Source of the DNA: Acidobacteriota bacterium
Lineage (GTDB): Bacteria > Acidobacteriota > Terriglobia > Terriglobales > Acidobacteriaceae
Direction of reading: 5' to 3'
Assembly: GCA_021811745.1 (NCBI GenBank)
Contig: JAJZNH010000458.1
Span: 1 to 6,003 of the forward strand
DNA: 6,003 nt
Position 1 is the first letter of the stretch; the number at the start of each line of letters is the position of its first letter. Shown in pieces: positions 1 through 6,003 of the stretch. The position numbers were made by a program, and so were the translations under genes. The notes beneath the pieces are model-generated. The model did not search any database. It was not told the origin of the DNA and worked only from the letters and a program-made list of their open reading frames with translations.

Positions 1-3000
1 TCAAGCGCTGCCTGCGCATACAGCTTCTGTTCCCGCTTACTTTTCTGCACGCGCAGTCCGTGGATGATTCCTGCCACCTGAATCTCGTCGGCCGGATCGG
101 TCTGCGTGCCCCAGCGGCGCTCCGGCGGCTTGCGCTCCAGCGCCTCGGCGGTTGAGATAACCCCGCTGAGGTTGCGCAGTTTTTCCGCGTACTTATCCAG
201 CGGGTGGCCGGAGACGAAGAAGCCGAGCACTTCTTTTTCATTGGCCAGGCGCTCGGTTTCTTCCCAATCGGCGACGCGTGGCAGATCGTCTTCAGCGCGC
301 GCGTGCGCAGGCCCTTCGTCAAACAACCCAAAGAGACCCGTTTGCCCCTGCGCCGCGTCTTTCTGTGTCTTCTGCGCGCGCTCGATTGCCTTGTCTACGG
401 CCGCCATCAGCGGGCCGCGCTTGCCGAGCGCATCCAGCGCGCCCGCCTTAATGAGCGATTCGATCACGCGCTTGTTCATCACGCGCAGGTCAACCTTCTC
501 GCAAAACTCCCAGAGGCTCTTGAACCGCCCGCCGGCTTCGGCGCGCGCTTTCGTGATGGACTCGATTGCATTGCCGCCGACGTTCTTGACCGCCGCCAAC
601 CCAAAACGGATCGCCTGGCCGTGCGGCGTGAACTGCGCGCCTGAAAGCTGCACATCGGGCGGCTCAACGGCGATGCCCATCTCGCGGCACTCGCCGATGT
701 ACTTCACCACTGATTCGGGCTTCGATGTTTCCGACGTCAGCAGACCCGCCATGAACTCCACCGGGTAGTGTGTCTTCAGGTAGGCCGTCTGGTAGGCCAG
801 CAGCGCATAGGCCGCCGAGTGCGATTTATTGAAGCCGTAGCCGGCAAATTTCTCCATCTGATCAAAGAGCTCGCCCGCGATATCCTTCGGATGGCCCAGC
901 GCCGCAGCTCCGCTCATGAAGCGCTCGCGCTGCTTGGCCATCTCCTCGGCATTCTTCTTGCCCATGGCGCGGCGCAGCAGATCGGCTTCGCCCAGGCTGT
1001 AGCTCGCGACTATATTGGCGATCTGCATTACCTGTTCCTGGTAGACGATCACGCCCAGTGTCTCTTTCAGGATGCCTTCAAGCTGCGGCAGCATGTATTC
1101 AACTTTGCGCCGGCCCCACTTGCGCTCGATGAAGTCGTCGATCATGCCACCCTGGATCGGCCCTGGCCGGTAGAGCGCGTTGAGCGCGGTCAGGTCTTCC
1201 ACCGTTTCAGGCTTGTAGCGGCGCAGCACGTCCCGCATTCCGCCCGACTCAAACTGGAAGACTCCCGAAGTCAGCGCCGAGTGAAAGACTTTCTTGTAGG
1301 TCTCTTCGTCGTTGAGCGGAATGCTCTCGATGTCGAGTTTTTCGCCGCGGTTCTGCTCGATGAGCTTGAGGCAGTCGTCGATCACCGTCAGCGTGGTCAA
1401 CCCGAGGAAGTCCATCTTCAGCAGGCCCATCTTCTCGACGGCCTTCATGTCATAGGCGGTGACGATTTCGTCGTTCTTCGTCTTCGCCACCGGCACAAGT
1501 TCAGTAAGTGGCCGCGGCGCAATCACCACGCCCGCCGCGTGCATGCCGATGCCGCGCGTCAGTCCTTCGAGCTTCTTTGCGGTATCGATCAGCTCGTGAA
1601 TCTGCGCGTCACTCTCGTAGGCCTTGCGCAGGTCGGGCGATTCTTCGAGCGCCTTGTCGAGCGTCATGCCGATGGTGGAGGGAACCAGCTTGGCGATGCG
1701 GTCCACGTCGCCGTAGGGCATGTCCATGGCGCGGCCGCAATCCTTGATGGATGCCTTGGCCGCCATGGTGTTGAACGTGATGATCTGTGCCACCTGATCG
1801 CGGCCGTATTTGCGCGTGACGTAATCGATTACCTCGCCGCGGCGGTTCATGCAAAAGTCCACGTCGATGTCGGGCATGGACACGCGCTCGGGATTCAGGA
1901 AACGTTCGAAGAGGAGCGCGTTCTGCAGCGGATCGATATTGGTAATCTCCATCACGTACGCCACCAGCGAGCCGGCGGCGGAGCCGCGGCCCGGCCCTAC
2001 GGGGATGCCGTGATCCTTGGCGTACTTGATGAAGTCCCACACGATCAGGAAGTAGCCCGAATACTTCATCTGCTTGATAATGGCGATCTCGCGCTCCAGC
2101 CGCGCGTCGTACTCGTGAAGCGGCGAGCGCAACAGGCCGCGCGTTTCCAGGCCGCGGATGGCCGTGTCGAGGCGCTTTTTATAGCCCTCGCGGCACACTT
2201 GCTCGAAGTAGCTATCGATGGTGTGCCCATCGGGTACGGCGAACTCAGGGAAGGGATTGTCCACCGGATGCAGCTTTAACTGGCAGCGCTCGGCAATCTC
2301 CATCGTCCGCTGCATCATCCCCGGGTGGTCGGGGAAGAGCCGTGCCATCTCTTCGGCGCTTTTCACAAAGAACTGGTCGCCATCAAATCGGAAGCGGTCG
2401 GTGTCGTGAATCTTGGCGCCGGTCTGCACGCACAGCATCACGTCGTGCGCGTGCGAGTCCTCGCCGCACAGGTAATGCGAGTCGTTGGTCAGCACCAGCG
2501 GAATGTTCAGGTCTTTCTCCAGCCGGAGCAGGTCGGCCTGAATCTTCTTTTCCTGTTCGAGACCCTGGTCCTGAATTTCGAGGTAGAAGTTGCCGCGGCC
2601 AAAGATGTCCTCGTACTGCTGGGCGGCAGCCTTGGCCCGGTCGTACCGGCCGGCCATCAGTTCCTCGCACAGCTCACCGCTCAGGCAGCCGGAGAAGCCG
2701 ATCAGCCCCTTGGCATGCTCGGCCAGGTAGCGCTTGCTTACGCGAGGACGGCGGTAGAAGCCGTGCAGCGAAGCTTCAGAGGTGATCCGCACCAGGTTCC
2801 GGTAGCCTTCCTCGTCCTGGGCCAGCACCAGCAGGTGGTTGTAGTGGTCGTTGGGCGCCTCGGCGCGATGATCCTCGGCCTTGCACACGTACAGCTCGCA
2901 GCCCAGGATGGGCTTGACTCCCTTGGCCTTGGCCGCGTTGAAGAAGTGGACCGCGCCATAGATGTTTCCGTGGTCCGTCATGGCGACGGCCTTCTGCCCA

Positions 3001-3095
3001 ATCGCCGCGACACGGTCCACGAGCTTGTAGACGTCGCAGGCTCCGTCGAGGAGGGAGTATTCGGTGTGCAGGTGCAGGTGCGTAAATTCAGACAT
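1..3095 (-). CDS. dnaE: DNA polymerase III alpha subunit (DnaE1), C-terminus outside window
   Basis: Catalytic subunit of the replicative polymerase, extending DNA in the cytoplasm as part of the Pol III holoenzyme. Translating the minus strand gives 1031 uninterrupted codons running off base 1. An N-terminal PHP domain (about residues 5-210) carries H8, H10, D17, H42, E67, H87, C137, D205 and H207. The polymerase core has GPGRGS at 367-372, the catalytic pair D409/D411 in PDIDVDF, and a third acidic residue, D562, in KMDFLGL. A helix-hairpin-helix region lies near 865-891. An internal beta-clamp motif QTGLF is at 918-922, and an OB-fold begins near 1005. Typical DnaE1 proteins have about 1150-1200 residues, so roughly 130-170 are missing beyond the edge. 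An in-frame TAA at 3111-3113 and no other start before it fix the ATG at 3093-3095; the Shine-Dalgarno is weak (TAGAG). No fused DnaQ-type exonuclease is visible. Identity is near certain. Confidence 0.98.
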   Translation of the reverse strand, partial: MSEFTHLHLHTEYSLLDGACDVYKLVDRVAAIGQKAVAMTDHGNIYGAVHFFNAAKAKGVKPILGCELYVCKAEDHRAEAPNDHYNHLLVLAQDEEGYRNLVRITSEASLHGFYRRPRVSKRYLAEHAKGLIGFSGCLSGELCEELMAGRYDRAKAAAQQYEDIFGRGNFYLEIQDQGLEQEKKIQADLLRLEKDLNIPLVLTNDSHYLCGEDSHAHDVMLCVQTGAKIHDTDRFRFDGDQFFVKSAEEMARLFPDHPGMMQRTMEIAERCQLKLHPVDNPFPEFAVPDGHTIDSYFEQVCREGYKKRLDTAIRGLETRGLLRSPLHEYDARLEREIAIIKQMKYSGYFLIVWDFIKYAKDHGIPVGPGRGSAAGSLVAYVMEITNIDPLQNALLFERFLNPERVSMPDIDVDFCMNRRGEVIDYVTRKYGRDQVAQIITFNTMAAKASIKDCGRAMDMPYGDVDRIAKLVPSTIGMTLDKALEESPDLRKAYESDAQIHELIDTAKKLEGLTRGIGMHAAGVVIAPRPLTELVPVAKTKNDEIVTAYDMKAVEKMGLLKMDFLGLTTLTVIDDCLKLIEQNRGEKLDIESIPLNDEETYKKVFHSALTSGVFQFESGGMRDVLRRYKPETVEDLTALNALYRPGPIQGGMIDDFIERKWGRRKVEYMLPQLEGILKETLGVIVYQEQVMQIANIVASYSLGEADLLRRAMGKKNAEEMAKQRERFMSGAAALGHPKDIAGELFDQMEKFAGYGFNKSHSAAYALLAYQTAYLKTHYPVEFMAGLLTSETSKPESVVKYIGECREMGIAVEPPDVQLSGAQFTPHGQAIRFGLAAVKNVGGNAIESITKARAEAGGRFKSLWEFCEKVDLRVMNKRVIESLIKAGALDALGKRGPLMAAVDKAIERAQKTQKDAAQGQTGLFGLFDEGPAHARAEDDLPRVADWEETERLANEKEVLGFFVSGHPLDKYAEKLRNLSGVISTAEALERKPPERRWGTQTDPADEIQVAGIIHGLRVQKSKREQKLYAQAAL

Positions 3096-3321
3096 GGCTC
3101 TACAGCGATTTTAGTCGCCGATCGAGACCCTGGGGGACTCCCACCCTGGATCGTTTGATGTCGGTTATCAACAGATTGAGCTCGCGCGTTGAGGTTAAGG
3201 TGAACGTCCGCTCTCTTGAATCACTGCGAAAGGCCTTTGCCTGAGGACGAGGGCGATTGGGCAGGCGGCTTATCGGCGCTAGACCCGCTTCTTGTTGAAC
3301 CCCGTCAGAGACGGTGAACTT

Positions 3322-3339
3322 TCCCGATTGCGCTCGGGA
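3322..3339. repeat. Small inverted repeat (TCCCGA-6 nt-TCGGGA)
   Basis: A perfect 6-bp stem with loop TTGCGC sits in the middle of the dnaE/outer-membrane protein intergenic region, away from either gene end. It has no following T-tract, so it is not a good terminator. Its position in non-coding DNA would fit a short dispersed palindromic repeat. That is an inference; only one copy is present in this window. Confidence 0.45.
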
Positions 3340-3795
3340 TGGAATGAACGCATTGAATGGGACATGGAAGCCTGAAACACCGCATATACGGTGCTCCTCT
3401 GCGGCCACGGCCTTTCGCCCCGGTGACATGATGTGGTACACGTCTTAATAGAGGTCGCAAGCGGTGTTGAGCAGGGGAGTCCCGGGGCAAATGGAAATGT
3501 ATAGATTCAGCCGCGGCAAATTCTGATTCCAACCCTCAGACAGTATCTACCGGTGACCACGCGAGAGATTGAGTGCGCAGAATTCCGGGGAGACCGCGGG
3601 CAAGTTGGCCAGGGAATGCCAGATTGAACTTTCTCCGTTCATTCGTCATCGTGTTCAGCGTAAAGTAAGGGCCGTTTTTTAATGAGCGGTCATAGAATCC
3701 CCCTTTTGAGCGGGCGGGTGTGCCGGCAGGGACGAGACCCATCCGTTCGCGTTGGTCATTATTCCTTTTAACCTCGTGCACGTCCGAATTTTCAC

Positions 3796-3800
3796 GGAGG
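3796..3800 (+). promoter_or_regulatory. Shine-Dalgarno site GGAGG for the outer-membrane protein gene
   Basis: GGAGG ends four bases before the ATG at 3805, a strong match at a slightly short spacing. It decides the start: there is no other ATG, GTG or TTG in frame before the hydrophobic signal segment, so the long pre-signal leader of the protein is real if this site is used. Confidence 0.75.
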
Positions 3801-3804
3801 TCGA

Positions 3805-4743
3805 ATGACTCATTTCACAATCGTTGCTGCCTCCCCAGCAGAACCATGCCTTAACCCCGAACCCGTCACATTCTCCAATGGATCGTGTTCCCCGAAACGG
3901 GCACTCACAATCGCGTTGCTATTATTTTTGTTCCCGTTCGTTCTTGCGCTTCATGCGCAGAATAACTATGAGATTCAGGTGTACCCATCTGAAACTATTG
4001 CTCCCGGAACTCTGCTCACTGAACTCCACAGCAATTACACCGTCGAAGGCAGCACGACAACTCAATTTGGGATGCTGCCGACGCAGGGGCAGGAGCACGA
4101 GACGATCGAACTTACGCAGGGAATCAATAAGTGGTCGGAGGTTGGATTCTATATCTTCACGGAAGAGGAGAATGGAACAGGAATTCAATGGGTTGGCGAT
4201 CATATCCGCCCCCGCGTGCGCGCCCCGGAGAGCTGGCACCTGCCAGTGGGCCTGAGCCTTTCCAATGAGATTGGATATGCGCGCGCCGCTTACGCCAATC
4301 CAACCTGGTCATGGCAGATCATGCCGATTGTGGACCAGACGCTGGGTAAGTGGTACTGGTCAGTCAACACAACGATGAATTGGGGGATTCACCCAACATC
4401 GCTTCCTCCTGGAGCTTCTCAGCAAGAGATCAATTATTATTACCGGGATGTATCACCCCACGGCGTTACATTCGGACCAGCCGCTACATTAACGTTTCAA
4501 CCGGACAAATACTATAACGTTGGTCTCGAATATTACGGATATTACGGGGAGTTTGGCCACTTTGTTTCGCTGCACAATCAGCAGCAGCAATTTTTCCCTG
4601 TCGTGAATCTCTTTGTGTCACCGAAGTGGGAGATCAACTTCGGCGCAGGTTGGGGGGCAACAGCCTCGACCGACCACCTTATTGTCAAATGCATCATCGG
4701 CCACTATTTCAATTGGGGCATGTACCATCGCAAGCACCGCTAG
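3805..4743 (+). CDS. Uncharacterised secreted protein, predicted outer-membrane beta-barrel
   Basis: The function is unknown. The 312-aa product has a signal peptide: a hydrophobic core at residues 33-49 after K31-R32, with likely cleavage after A51 (LHA|QNN). The mature part (about 261 residues) is rich in Tyr, Trp, Phe, Gly and Asn. It consists of alternating short strands and polar turns, for example WSWQIMPIVD, GKWYWSV, YYNVGLEYYGYYG, FFPVVNLFV and WEINFGAGWG, as expected of a transmembrane beta-barrel. It resembles, from memory, uncharacterised barrel proteins common in Acidobacteria with the same NNYEIQVY start and STDHL-IVK end. Two oddities: the pre-hydrophobic leader is about 32 residues with two cysteines, and after the aromatic strand end (IIGHYF) there is a basic ten-residue tail (NWGMYHRKHR), whereas barrels usually end at the final aromatic. 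It is monocistronic, with strong GGAGG upstream and a TAG stop. Base composition looks less GC-rich than dnaE. It could be a porin-like channel or a structural surface protein. Confidence 0.85.
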   Translation: MTHFTIVAASPAEPCLNPEPVTFSNGSCSPKRALTIALLLFLFPFVLALHAQNNYEIQVYPSETIAPGTLLTELHSNYTVEGSTTTQFGMLPTQGQEHETIELTQGINKWSEVGFYIFTEEENGTGIQWVGDHIRPRVRAPESWHLPVGLSLSNEIGYARAAYANPTWSWQIMPIVDQTLGKWYWSVNTTMNWGIHPTSLPPGASQQEINYYYRDVSPHGVTFGPAATLTFQPDKYYNVGLEYYGYYGEFGHFVSLHNQQQQFFPVVNLFVSPKWEINFGAGWGATASTDHLIVKCIIGHYFNWGMYHRKHR

Positions 4744-4750
4744 CTTTGTT

Positions 4751-4803
4751 CGCAACCGCAATGAAGATCAAGTTTGGGCGCCATGCGCACAGCGCAGGTT
4801 GCG
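4751..4803. terminator. Possible terminator-type inverted repeat between convergent genes
   Basis: CGCAACC at 4751-4757 is complementary to GGTTGCG at 4797-4803. The 39-base loop itself contains repeated GCGC segments that could pair. It begins 8 bases after the stop of the outer-membrane protein gene, in the 189-base gap between two convergent genes, which is where a terminator is expected. Only a short TGTTTC follows, so it is a weak intrinsic terminator at best. The rest of 4744-4932 shows nothing else I can support. Confidence 0.28.
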
Positions 4804-4932
4804 TGTTTCAGTGAGAGGCATCCGATCGCAGGTTTGCGGTTTGTCTCTCTCTGTTCTCTCGACGACCGTACTGGAAAGCGCATCATGCATCGGCCGCAGT
4901 GGGCATCGAGTAAAGTTGCTTGCCACAAAAAG

Positions 4933-5313
4933 CTAGGCGGATTCGTCAATCATCGCCAGGATCTCTTTTTCAATCTCGGCGGCAAGACCTTCGACGCCGG
5001 CGAGGCCGGTTGCGCGCAACAAATCGGTTGGCTTCACAGTGGCGATCGTGCAGCCTTCGCCGTCGCTGAAGACGGAGATGCGGCAGGGCAGGACCGTGGA
5101 AACCCTCATCTCGGCGGTCAAGGCCGTGGTGGCTGCCTGCGGATTGCACACATCGTAGACTTTGCATTCGTGGGCGAAGTCGATGCCCTTGGACTTGAGC
5201 GTCTGCTTGAGGTCATGGACATGAAGAACTCCGAATTTATGACGGGCGGCCGCCTCGCGCAACCGGGCGTCGACTTCGGCCGATGAGCGGGATGAATGCC
5301 TGCTGTAGGTCAT
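4933..5313 (-). CDS. DUF302 domain-containing protein
   Basis: Small cytoplasmic protein of the DUF302 family (Pfam PF03625), whose biochemical role is not established. The 126-aa product has a basic/serine-rich leader (1-25). The domain then starts at FGVLHVHDLKQTLKSKG (27-43) and continues through the family landmarks CNP (56-58), the ALTAE segment (64-68) and LPC-R-ISVF (75-82), ending in a helical tail with I114-I122. No signal peptide or membrane segment is visible. Four cysteines occur: C56 and C77 sit at the familiar CNP and LPC positions, while C50 and C88 look additional. The ATG has a strong Shine-Dalgarno, AAGGAG, five bases upstream. It is convergent with the outer-membrane protein gene and lies on the same strand as the metallothionein-like gene, about 400 bases downstream of it, too far for a tight operon. 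Family assignment is by pattern recognition from memory; function is unassigned. Confidence 0.88.
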   Translation of the reverse strand: MTYSRHSSRSSAEVDARLREAAARHKFGVLHVHDLKQTLKSKGIDFAHECKVYDVCNPQAATTALTAEMRVSTVLPCRISVFSDGEGCTIATVKPTDLLRATGLAGVEGLAAEIEKEILAMIDESA

Positions 5314-5318
5314 GATGG

Positions 5319-5324
5319 CTCCTT
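5319..5324 (-). promoter_or_regulatory. Shine-Dalgarno AAGGAG of the DUF302 gene
   Basis: On the minus strand, AAGGAG is followed by CCATC and the ATG at 5311-5313, a near-ideal 5-base spacing. This supports the chosen start. Confidence 0.8.
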
Positions 5325-5384
5325 GTGTTCATCTTTGTTGATTCCATGATGGCCCGGATTGATTCGCTTTTCCTGTTTCAATCA

Positions 5385-5401
5385 TCGTGCGGATTGCACG
5401 A
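5385..5401. promoter_or_regulatory. Inverted repeat upstream of the DUF302 gene, possible operator
   Basis: TCGTGC-GGATT-GCACGA is a perfect 6-bp inverted repeat with a 5-base centre, ending 71 bases upstream of the DUF302 start. Its position suits a regulator binding site, and its half-site CGTGC resembles that of the palindrome upstream of the metallothionein-like gene. The spacing differs, and no promoter is evident beside it. Confidence 0.35.
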
Positions 5402-5662
5402 CGGTTGCGCAGGAAGACGCGAGAAGCGCAGGCGTTCGAACCGGATTCCTGAAACGCAGCGGCGGTGATGTGCCGTTCAATCGCTCAGACTGGACTGCAA
5501 TATGTTCATTCCAGGGAACTTATCGAGAAGATTCCGGAGAGGCATCGTCTTCCATACCTCTTCCCTGGCTTCAGCCACACTGCAGGAGAATGACGAATGA
5601 AAGCCTTTCGTCCTGCGAAAGCGAGTTTGCTTCAGCGCCCGCCTTTGGACAAATCTTCACCC

Positions 5663-5680
5663 CGAGGGCTGGCGCCCTCG
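5663..5680 (-). terminator. Hairpin downstream of the metallothionein-like gene
   Basis: A perfect 7-bp GC-rich stem (CGAGGGC/GCCCTCG) with a 4-base loop lies 36 bases after the stop codon of the metallothionein-like gene. No T-tract follows on the minus strand (GGGTGAAGATTTG), so it may be a weak terminator, an RNA-stabilising 3' structure, or a dispersed palindromic repeat. Confidence 0.45.
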
Positions 5681-5716
5681 ACAGGAGCGCAACCGGCCGA
5701 TCTCTTGAACTCCGGA

Positions 5717-5881
5717 CTAAGAGCCCATCGCGTTCCCGCCGCAATCCGCGTGGCCGCACCTGCAGATTACGATCGTCGTCTTGCCTGCGGTGCCTTCGCA
5801 GTGTGCACTGCAATATTTAGACTTATCGGCCGGAATGCAAGTGCAGACGGGATTGGCGCATTTCTTGGGGTTTGTCGTCAT
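5717..5881 (-). CDS. Metallothionein-like small cysteine-rich protein
   Basis: A 54-aa cytoplasmic protein likely to bind zinc or similar soft metal ions through cysteine thiolates, for storage, buffering or detoxification. Eight cysteines (C8, C13, C15, C24, C28, C40, C42, C47) and two histidines (H27, H44) form the pattern C-x4-C-x-C, YC-x3-C and C-x-CGH-x2-C. This matches bacterial metallothioneins of the SmtA type and their shorter relatives. Compared with SmtA, the second Cys of the opening CAC motif is replaced by N10 and the terminal Cys is absent; relatives I recall have CAHP here, so Asn instead of a ligand is unusual. The start is M29 of a longer open frame, chosen because AGGGGGAG lies just upstream and the Cys-rich domain begins there; upstream residues show no family similarity. 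The DUF302 gene follows about 400 bases downstream on the same strand. A palindrome at 5911-5925 may control expression. Confidence 0.85.
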   Translation of the reverse strand: MTTNPKKCANPVCTCIPADKSKYCSAHCEGTAGKTTIVICRCGHADCGGNAMGS

Positions 5882-5883
5882 AA

Positions 5884-5890
5884 CTCCCCC
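5884..5890 (-). promoter_or_regulatory. Purine-rich Shine-Dalgarno of the metallothionein-like gene
   Basis: On the minus strand GGGGGAG is followed by TT and the ATG at 5879-5881. The spacing from the purine core is short but usable. It favours this start over the ATG at 5963-5965 in the same frame, which has no purine-rich site before it. Confidence 0.65.
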
Positions 5891-5904
5891 TTTCGGGTTT
5901 TTGT

Positions 5905-5933
5905 ATTCATCCGTGCGGCGCACGGCCTGCCAA
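5905..5933 (-). promoter_or_regulatory. Putative promoter with palindromic operator for the metallothionein-like gene
   Basis: On the minus strand TTGGCA (5928-5933, five of six matches to the -35 consensus) is followed after 17 bases by ATGAAT (5905-5910, three of six matches to the -10). The spacer contains a perfect inverted repeat CCGTGC-GCC-GCACGG (5911-5925). A palindrome between -35 and -10, some 30-45 bases before the ATG, is a typical place for a metal-responsive repressor or MerR-type activator. The -10 is poor, so the promoter call is tentative; the inverted repeat itself is certain. Confidence 0.35.
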
Positions 5934-6003
5934 TACAGCTTCAACTTGCGGCCTAAGCATAGCATGGAAAAGGCATGTTGTAGCCTCCCACTTGCGGTCG
6001 AAT

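Larger units (their letters stand above)
3096..3804. other. Long divergent intergenic region, no convincing gene
   Basis: This 709-base stretch lies between the divergent starts of dnaE and the outer-membrane protein gene. Open frames inside it are short, lack family resemblance and mostly lack ribosome binding sites. It holds two small hairpins (3322-3339 and 3378-3393, the latter CACCG-6 nt-CGGTG), an ACCCTGG direct repeat (3127-3133 and 3143-3149) flanking a GGGACTCCC near-palindrome, a CCGGTGAC direct repeat (3420-3427 and 3550-3557), and a CGTGCACG palindrome at 3775-3782. A TAAAAT hexamer on the minus strand (3108-3113) resembles a -10 box for dnaE, but I find no matching -35 and it lies very close to the ATG. 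It could be a regulatory region or the decayed remains of a lost gene. Confidence 0.6.
5325..5716. other. Intergenic region between metallothionein-like and DUF302 genes
   Basis: This 392-base gap holds two inverted repeats, listed separately, and no convincing gene. The open frames on the plus strand that cross it are arginine/serine-rich shadows, one lacking an ATG start. On the minus strand a TTGAAA hexamer (plus 5375-5380) resembles a -35 for the DUF302 gene, but no -10 is found at the right distance. Confidence 0.6.

Noticed and set aside
768..2279. A 503-codon open frame on the plus strand
   Set aside because: It lies wholly antisense to dnaE, whose frame was verified codon by codon with all catalytic motifs. 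The product is His/Leu/Val-rich with no recognisable domain, a known artefact of GC-rich codon use on the opposite strand.
2325..3158. A 277-codon open frame on the plus strand
   Set aside because: Antisense to the PHP and early polymerase part of dnaE; no ribosome binding site or family resemblance.
3100..3441. A 113-codon minus-strand frame upstream of dnaE
   Set aside because: No recognised domain and no clear ribosome binding site, and it passes through the intergenic hairpin. It looks like chance coding potential in non-coding DNA.
3679..3759. A 25-codon minus-strand frame preceded by AAAAGGAATA
   Set aside because: The ribosome binding site is plausible, but the short Pro/Ala/Ser-rich peptide has no supporting similarity or context and cannot be distinguished from chance.
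3536..3781. An 81-codon minus-strand frame starting at GTG
   Set aside because: Basic, low-similarity sequence with no family resemblance, in a region containing other short frames of equal quality.
5359..5820. A 153-codon plus-strand frame over the metallothionein-like region
   Set aside because: It starts at a non-ATG codon (ATT), is Ser/Arg-rich, and overlaps antisense the well-patterned cysteine protein.
5597..5956. A 119-codon plus-strand frame with AGGAG eight bases before ATG
   Set aside because: Despite an acceptable ribosome binding site, most of it is antisense to the metallothionein-like gene and the product shows no recognisable motif.
5882..5965. N-terminal extension of the metallothionein-like protein to the ATG at 5963-5965
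   Set aside because: No purine-rich site precedes that ATG, the extra 28 residues are unlike the family, and the promoter-like palindrome would fall inside the coding region.

Overview
The window looks like an ordinary chromosomal stretch of a GC-rich Gram-negative bacterium, most probably an acidobacterium (Acidobacteriota, Terriglobia-like). That placement is an inference. It rests on the DnaE1-type polymerase sequence, on an outer-membrane beta-barrel protein resembling uncharacterised proteins I recall from Acidobacteria, and on a CxxxxCxC-type small metallothionein. I could not run a database search.

Layout, left to right. Bases 1-3095 (minus strand) hold the first 1031 codons of dnaE, the replicative DNA polymerase III alpha subunit. 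I checked the frame codon by codon; it is unbroken, and the C-terminus lies beyond base 1. Bases 3096-3804 are a long divergent intergenic region with two small hairpins and no convincing gene. Bases 3805-4743 (plus strand) encode a 312-aa secreted protein, predicted to be an outer-membrane beta-barrel of unknown function, with a clear signal peptide and a strong Shine-Dalgarno site. Bases 4744-4932 separate it from the convergent gene at 4933-5313 (minus strand), a 126-aa DUF302 protein with four cysteines. After a roughly 400-base gap with two inverted repeats comes a 54-aa cysteine-rich metallothionein-like protein at 5717-5881 (minus strand). It has a good ribosome binding site and a perfect 6-bp inverted repeat in its upstream region.

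How the genes relate. dnaE is core replication machinery and appears functionally independent of the rest. The DUF302 gene and the metallothionein are adjacent on the same strand but about 400 bp apart, so they are probably separate transcripts. Both are small, cytoplasmic and cysteine-bearing, which permits but does not prove a shared link to metal or thiol stress. The outer-membrane protein stands alone. I found no CRISPR array, tRNA, rRNA, transposase or defence system. The most unusual elements are the metallothionein with its palindromic upstream site and the uncharacterised barrel protein. I do not see convincing evidence of a new multi-gene system in this window.
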